In this document: positions 6,159 to 9,615 of the stretch, piece after piece
Layout: each line of letters begins with the position of its first letter
How positions within the stretch are numbered: the first letter of the stretch is position 1
Source of the DNA: Ruminococcus sp.
GTDB taxonomy: Bacteria; Bacillota; Clostridia; Oscillospirales; Acutalibacteraceae
Length of the DNA: 9,615 bases
Reading direction: 5' to 3'
Assembly (NCBI GenBank): GCA_023667385.1
Contig: JAMPAE010000050.1
Coordinates: 1 to 9,615, forward strand
Position numbers and translations under genes: made by a program
The notes under the pieces: model-generated
The model's database searches: none
Seen by the model: only the letters and a program-made list of their open reading frames with translations
Told to the model about the DNA's origin: nothing

Positions 6159-6422
6159 TTAATCTCCGTCATCAACAGGCTCAACGTTCGGTGTTTCATT
6201 CTTTGTTGTGCTTGGTTTTTCGGTTGGTGCTTTTGTTGTCTTTTCAACCGGAGCCGGAGTTGTTGCCGGTTCGGTCGGCTGAGTTGTTTTTTGTGCTTTT
6301 GTTGTTGACGGTTCAGTCGGCTTGGTTGTTTTCGGAGCTGCTGTTGTTGTCTCCTTAGGCTTTGCTGTTGTGGATTCGGTCGGAGCTTCTGTTGTTGATG
6401 GTTCTGTTGTCGTCACCTGCGG
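6159..6422 (-). repeat. Region encoding the Thr/Pro-rich extracellular tail of PrkC
   Basis: This stretch encodes residues 563-650 of PrkC. It is internally repetitive at the protein level, with many variants of TT-x-P, TTKP, PTEPSTT and PTE(K)PSTT, and on DNA it shows recurrent GTTGTT/GGTTC(A/G)GTCGG-like blocks. Such tracts often act as wall-spanning stalks or glycosylation targets, and their length can vary between strains through slippage. Those roles are inferred, not shown here. Confidence 0.6.
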
Positions 6423-8111
6423 CTTACCTGTGCTGACATAAACTGCAATTGCTGTTCCCGGAGCAACCTGTTCGCCTATATGCTCATATCCGATGATTTT
6501 GCCCTTTTCCTCTGAGCTTGGGCGATACTCAGTTCTTGCTGAGTCAAGAATGAGATCTGCCTTTTCAAGTGCTTCCTTTGCTTCGGAAACAGTTTTGCCG
6601 ATAAGGCTCGGCACATCAACAGGTTCAGACGTTTTTCCTGTTGCAACATATACTTTTACCTTCGAGCCGGTGTCAGCCATTTCGTCCCTTGCAGGTGAGG
6701 TTCTGATTACGGTTTCAGATTTTCTGTCTTCATCAACCTCTTTTATAACTTCAACAATAAAGTTTGCACTTTTGAGTACGGTTACCGCAGACGTGTATTC
6801 ATAGCCATAGACATCAGGAACGGGAACCTGCCTTGATGCTTTGGCAACATAAACAGTGATTGTTCCACCACGCTCAAGCTTGCCTTTGCTCGGCTCCTGT
6901 TTAACGATTGTGCCTGAATCTTTATCGCTGTCCGCATCATCCTTAACGTCAAAAACAAACATCGAATAATCTTCGTTGTTCATGACTTCTGCATTAAAGT
7001 TCAATCCAACAAGGTTTGGTACATCAATTTTACCCTTACCCGGCTGAACTATTGCGACGATTGCAATTGCAAAAAGCACCAGTGCAGCCAAAGCTACACC
7101 TAAAATTGTGATCGTGCGCTTTTTGGATTTGTTATCCTCAGCTCCGTATTCATCGGCTTCAATTGGTTCAACAGCTTTCGGCTCATGCGTTTGAGGCACA
7201 CTAAGCTTGCTGATTTGCGGATCAACCGAGATATACTTTGTAGGCTGCTTATCAACATAATAAGAATAATCAAACTTGATGTTAGGGTTCTGTTTATATT
7301 TTTCAATATCCATGAGCATTTCAGAAGCAGACTGATAGCGGTCACTTTGAACCTTTTGCATTGCTCTGATTATAATTTGCTCAAGTCCGATTGGAATGTT
7401 AGGGTTAATTTCACGTGGATTTACAGGGTTATTCTGAAGCTGCATAATTGCAACAGAAACTGCGTTGTTTGACTGGAACGGCAGCCTGCCGGTGAGCATT
7501 TCATAAAGCACCACGCCAACAGAATACACATCAGTTTTGGCGTCGGTAACACTGCCTTTTGCCTGCTCCGGGCTGATGTAATGCACAGAACCGATTGCCA
7601 TGTCGGTCATTGTGCTGGTTTCGCTGCGGCTGAACCTTGCAATGCCGAAATCGGTGACCTTGATGGTACCGTCGGAAATGAGCATGATGTTTTGCGGCTT
7701 AATGTCACGGTGAACAATACCTTTATCGTGAGCGTGCTGCAATGCACGAAGAATCTGTGTCACGAAGTAGATTGCTTCACGGGTATTTATTGTTCCCTGC
7801 TGCTGAATATATTCCTTGAGTGTAATTCCGTCAACATATTCCATTACTATGTACTGGAGTCTGTCGCCATAGCTAACGTCATAAACCTTTACAATGTTTG
7901 GATGCGAAAGCAAAGCAATCGCTTTTGATTCATTTTTGAAACGACGTCTGAAATCCTCATTAGCAATAAATTCGTCTTTCAGAATTTTTACCGCAACAAT
8001 TCTGCCGTCGATGTTGTCATACGCTTTATAGACAACCGCCATACCGCCGACACCGAGTATTTCAATTATTTCGTATCTTCCGTCAAGTCTTTTGCCAACA
8101 TAATTTTCCAT
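6159..8111 (-). CDS. prkC: Ser/Thr protein kinase with PASTA domains (PrkC/PknB/Stk type)
   Basis: This is a membrane Hanks-type kinase that couples cell-wall state to phosphorylation of cytosolic proteins; in B. subtilis the orthologue senses muropeptides and triggers spore germination. The cytosolic kinase domain (about 10-272) has the glycine loop GVGGMAVVYK (20-29), catalytic Lys42 (VAVK), αC Glu61, HRDIKPQN (134-141, base D136), DFG (154-156), an activation loop with T165, T167 and T169, and SPE (180-182). A juxtamembrane linker (about 273-331) leads to one transmembrane helix (333-355), so the C-terminus is outside. Three PASTA repeats follow (about 362-424, 427-491, 496-562; each starts V-P-x-(V/L)). 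The last 88 residues (563-650) are a Thr/Pro/Lys/Glu-rich low-complexity tail, where B. subtilis PrkC instead ends in a folded module. It overlaps nothing: the prpC TAA abuts its ATG directly, with AAGGGAG about 9 nt upstream inside prpC. Confidence 0.96.
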   Translation of the reverse strand: MENYVGKRLDGRYEIIEILGVGGMAVVYKAYDNIDGRIVAVKILKDEFIANEDFRRRFKNESKAIALLSHPNIVKVYDVSYGDRLQYIVMEYVDGITLKEYIQQQGTINTREAIYFVTQILRALQHAHDKGIVHRDIKPQNIMLISDGTIKVTDFGIARFSRSETSTMTDMAIGSVHYISPEQAKGSVTDAKTDVYSVGVVLYEMLTGRLPFQSNNAVSVAIMQLQNNPVNPREINPNIPIGLEQIIIRAMQKVQSDRYQSASEMLMDIEKYKQNPNIKFDYSYYVDKQPTKYISVDPQISKLSVPQTHEPKAVEPIEADEYGAEDNKSKKRTITILGVALAALVLFAIAIVAIVQPGKGKIDVPNLVGLNFNAEVMNNEDYSMFVFDVKDDADSDKDSGTIVKQEPSKGKLERGGTITVYVAKASRQVPVPDVYGYEYTSAVTVLKSANFIVEVIKEVDEDRKSETVIRTSPARDEMADTGSKVKVYVATGKTSEPVDVPSLIGKTVSEAKEALEKADLILDSARTEYRPSSEEKGKIIGYEHIGEQVAPGTAIAVYVSTGKPQVTTTEPSTTEAPTESTTAKPKETTTAAPKTTKPTEPSTTKAQKTTQPTEPATTPAPVEKTTKAPTEKPSTTKNETPNVEPVDDGD

Positions 8112-8858
8112 TTACACGCACTCCCTTTCGCAATATTCGATTGCAACAACCGTGATGTTGTCGTGGCCGCCGTTTTGGTTTGCGGCTTCAATATATTTTG
8201 AGGAAAGCTCATCAATTGATGTATTCTGATAAATTGAAAGCATCTGTTCATCTGAAACACAACCACTCAAGCCGTCAGTGCAAAGAACAATTGCTTCATT
8301 TTCCTGAAGCTCAACTGTGTCAAAATCAATTTCAATGCTTTCGTTGATTCCAAGTGCACGAGTGATAATGTTTTTATTTGGATGGTTGTCAAACTGCTCT
8401 TTCGTGATTTGACCGTTATCAAGCATTTGCTGAACCAAGGAATGATCCTTTGTGATTTGCTTTATTTCGCTTTTGCTGATATGATAAGCTCTGCTGTCAC
8501 CAACGTGTGCAATGCAGGCAACACCGTTTTTGATCACACAGGCAACAATTGTTGTGCCCATACCGTGAAGCACTTCGTCAACCTCAGCACGGTCAAAAAC
8601 AGTCACATTCGCAGTGGTGATTGCCGAAAGCAAAAGGTTTTCAATTGAAAAATCCGTCATAGATTTGTTATAGCATTTTTGAATTTTGCTGCCTACCATA
8701 TCACAGGCAAGCATACTTGCAGTCTGACCGCCGGCTGCGCCGCCCATGCCATCACAAACAACAGCCCAAACAACGCCGTCCTCAAAACTGCCGAAACGGA
8801 AAGAATCCTCATTGTTTCTTCTTCGCATACCGACATCAGAATTACCGACAATTTTCAT
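8112..8858 (-). CDS. prpC: PP2C-family protein Ser/Thr phosphatase (PrpC/Stp)
   Basis: This is the cognate phosphatase that dephosphorylates PrkC and its substrates in the cytosol; PP2C enzymes use a binuclear Mg/Mn centre. At 248 residues it has the length of the minimal bacterial PPM family, with no transmembrane or extra domain. Motifs visible in order are RRRNNEDSF (12-20, D18), VCDGMGGAAGG (34-44, metal ligands D36 and G37), HGMGTTI (98-104), HVGDSRAY (118-125, D121), LCTDGLSGCV (192-201, D195) and GGHDNITVV (230-238, D233). All metal-binding acidic residues are in place. ATG is preceded by AAAGGTGAT about 6 nt away, in the 19-nt gap after rlmN, and the TAA stop touches the ATG of prkC. 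The pairing of phosphatase before kinase is the standard arrangement in Bacillota. Confidence is very high. Confidence 0.97.
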   Translation of the reverse strand: MKIVGNSDVGMRRRNNEDSFRFGSFEDGVVWAVVCDGMGGAAGGQTASMLACDMVGSKIQKCYNKSMTDFSIENLLLSAITTANVTVFDRAEVDEVLHGMGTTIVACVIKNGVACIAHVGDSRAYHISKSEIKQITKDHSLVQQMLDNGQITKEQFDNHPNKNIITRALGINESIEIDFDTVELQENEAIVLCTDGLSGCVSDEQMLSIYQNTSIDELSSKYIEAANQNGGHDNITVVAIEYCERECV

Positions 8859-8877
8859 AAACAGATCACCTTTCAGT

Positions 8878-9615
8878 TTATCCGCCCCGCCTTAACTGTC
8901 CGCACGAGGCATTTATATCACTGCCGAGAGTTCTTCTGACAGTTACATTTATTCCACGGTTTTCAAGTACATTGATGAAAGACTTGATTTGTTCATCGTT
9001 GCTTCGCTTATAATCACGTTCTTTTACGCTGTTCACCGGAATCAGATTAACGTGGCAAAGCATTCCCTTGAGCTTTGAGGCAAGCTCCCTTGCACAGGCA
9101 TCACTGTCATTGACTCCGTTTATCATTGCATATTCAAATGAAATCCGCCTTGAAGTTGCTTTTGCATAATCACGGCAGGCTTTCAGAAGTGTGTCAACAT
9201 TCGATTTGTTATTGACAGGCATCGTTCTGCTTCTAATCTCATCATTCGGTGCATGAAGAGAAACCGAAAGCGTGAGTTGAAGCTTTTTCTCAAGAAGTTT
9301 ATATATACCTGTTACAACGCCGCAGGTTGACAGCGAGACGTTTCGCATACTGAGATTTTGTCCCTGCTCATCTGTTATGAGAGAAAGAAAGCGCATGACA
9401 TTATCAAAATTATCAAGCGGCTCACCCACGCCCATCATCACAATGTGAGATATTCTGATTCCGAGGTCTTTTTGTGCAGTATACACCTGAGCAAGGATTT
9501 CGCTTGGCATAAGATTACGCACAAAGCCTGCAATTCCCGAAGCGCAGAAATTACACCCCATTTTGCAGCCGACCTGGCTTGAAACACAAATTGTATAGCC
9601 ATATTTATACTTCAT
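8878..9615 (-). CDS. rlmN: Dual-specificity 23S rRNA/tRNA adenine-C2 methyltransferase RlmN (N-terminus outside window)
   Basis: This radical-SAM enzyme methylates A2503 of 23S rRNA and A37 of some tRNAs at C2, tuning the peptidyl-transferase exit tunnel and decoding. The visible 245 residues carry the SAM 4Fe-4S motif C17-x3-C21-x2-C24 (GCKMGCNFCAS), a conserved Cys7 residues before it (C10, as in E. coli C118), GVGEPLDNFDN for SAM binding, VSLHAPNDEIRSRTMPVN, and the C-terminal methyl-carrying Cys238 in SDINASCGQL. The ATG at the window edge is the internal Met of the MKYKYG strand; roughly 100 N-terminal residues, including the helix-hairpin-helix accessory domain, lie beyond it. Glu/Asp/Ala context and lack of the target-site substitutions favour RlmN over the resistance enzyme Cfr, though this rests on general similarity and synteny. 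It is upstream of prpC by 19 nt, the same order as yloN-yloO in B. subtilis. Confidence 0.95.
   Translation of the reverse strand: MKYKYGYTICVSSQVGCKMGCNFCASGIAGFVRNLMPSEILAQVYTAQKDLGIRISHIVMMGVGEPLDNFDNVMRFLSLITDEQGQNLSMRNVSLSTCGVVTGIYKLLEKKLQLTLSVSLHAPNDEIRSRTMPVNNKSNVDTLLKACRDYAKATSRRISFEYAMINGVNDSDACARELASKLKGMLCHVNLIPVNSVKERDYKRSNDEQIKSFINVLENRGINVTVRRTLGSDINASCGQLRRGG

Noticed and set aside
6158..6247. N-terminal extension of rsgA by 30 codons
   Set aside because: It overlaps the prkC 3' end in another frame, has no family similarity, and the ATG at 6157 has its own GGAGA ribosome binding site.
6159..6422. Repetitive GTTGTT-type DNA as a CRISPR array or mobile element remnant
   Set aside because: There are no regular repeat-spacer units; the repetition is explained by Thr/Pro codons of the PrkC tail, which stays in frame.
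9583..9615. The ATG at the right edge as the true start of rlmN
   Set aside because: The family has about 100 residues before this Met; the sequence here is the internal strand preceding the radical-SAM cysteines, so the gene is cut by the window.
8878..9615. Cfr-type antibiotic-resistance methyltransferase instead of RlmN
   Set aside because: Synteny with prpC-prkC-rsgA and the overall match to RlmN motifs favour the housekeeping enzyme. The missing N-terminus prevents a full check.

Overview
The window reads as chromosomal DNA from a spore-forming member of the Bacillota, most likely class Clostridia; a Ruminococcaceae/Oscillospirales-type gut anaerobe is my best guess (inference). The reasons are the gene order rlmN-prpC-prkC-rsgA-(x)-spoVM, which follows the Bacillus subtilis yloN-yloO-yloP-yloQ-...-spoVM cluster, a PASTA-domain Ser/Thr kinase, strong GGAGG-type ribosome binding sites, moderately AT-rich DNA, and a divergent second type IIA topoisomerase pair. 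Nothing suggests phage, insertion sequences, CRISPR arrays, tRNA or rRNA.

Layout, left to right. (1) Positions 2-319, plus strand: the 3' part of a ribonuclease HI gene, cut by the window edge. It is separated from the convergent gene to its right by a compact bidirectional terminator (327-367). (2) Positions 371-4634, minus strand: a two-gene operon, parE/gyrB-like (first) then parC/gyrA-like, 13 nt apart. Upstream (4635-4806) lie a candidate sigma-A promoter and a leader with nested inverted repeats. (3) Positions 4831-9615, minus strand: a tightly packed operon transcribed rlmN (5' end outside the window) -> prpC -> prkC -> rsgA -> a 63-residue membrane protein -> a 25-codon spoVM, closed by a strong hairpin terminator at 4831-4859.

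In the large operon, PrkC senses cell-wall or muropeptide signals through extracellular PASTA domains and phosphorylates cytosolic targets, and PrpC reverses this. RsgA is a late 30S-subunit assembly GTPase and RlmN methylates 23S rRNA and tRNA, so ribosome quality and cell-wall signalling share a transcript. SpoVM is the tiny amphipathic peptide that marks the forespore membrane for coat assembly. It sits at the end of the operon and is easily missed by gene callers. The rpe and thiN genes found between rsgA and spoVM in B. subtilis are absent here; a small unrecognised membrane protein occupies the slot.

The window is mostly conserved housekeeping DNA, not an obviously new system. The points most worth a second look are the short spoVM gene and the possible RNA pseudoknot over its ribosome binding site, the unknown 63-residue membrane protein, the divergent topoisomerase pair (including an alanine at the usual quinolone-contact serine), the structured leader ahead of that pair, and the Thr/Pro-rich extracellular tail of PrkC.
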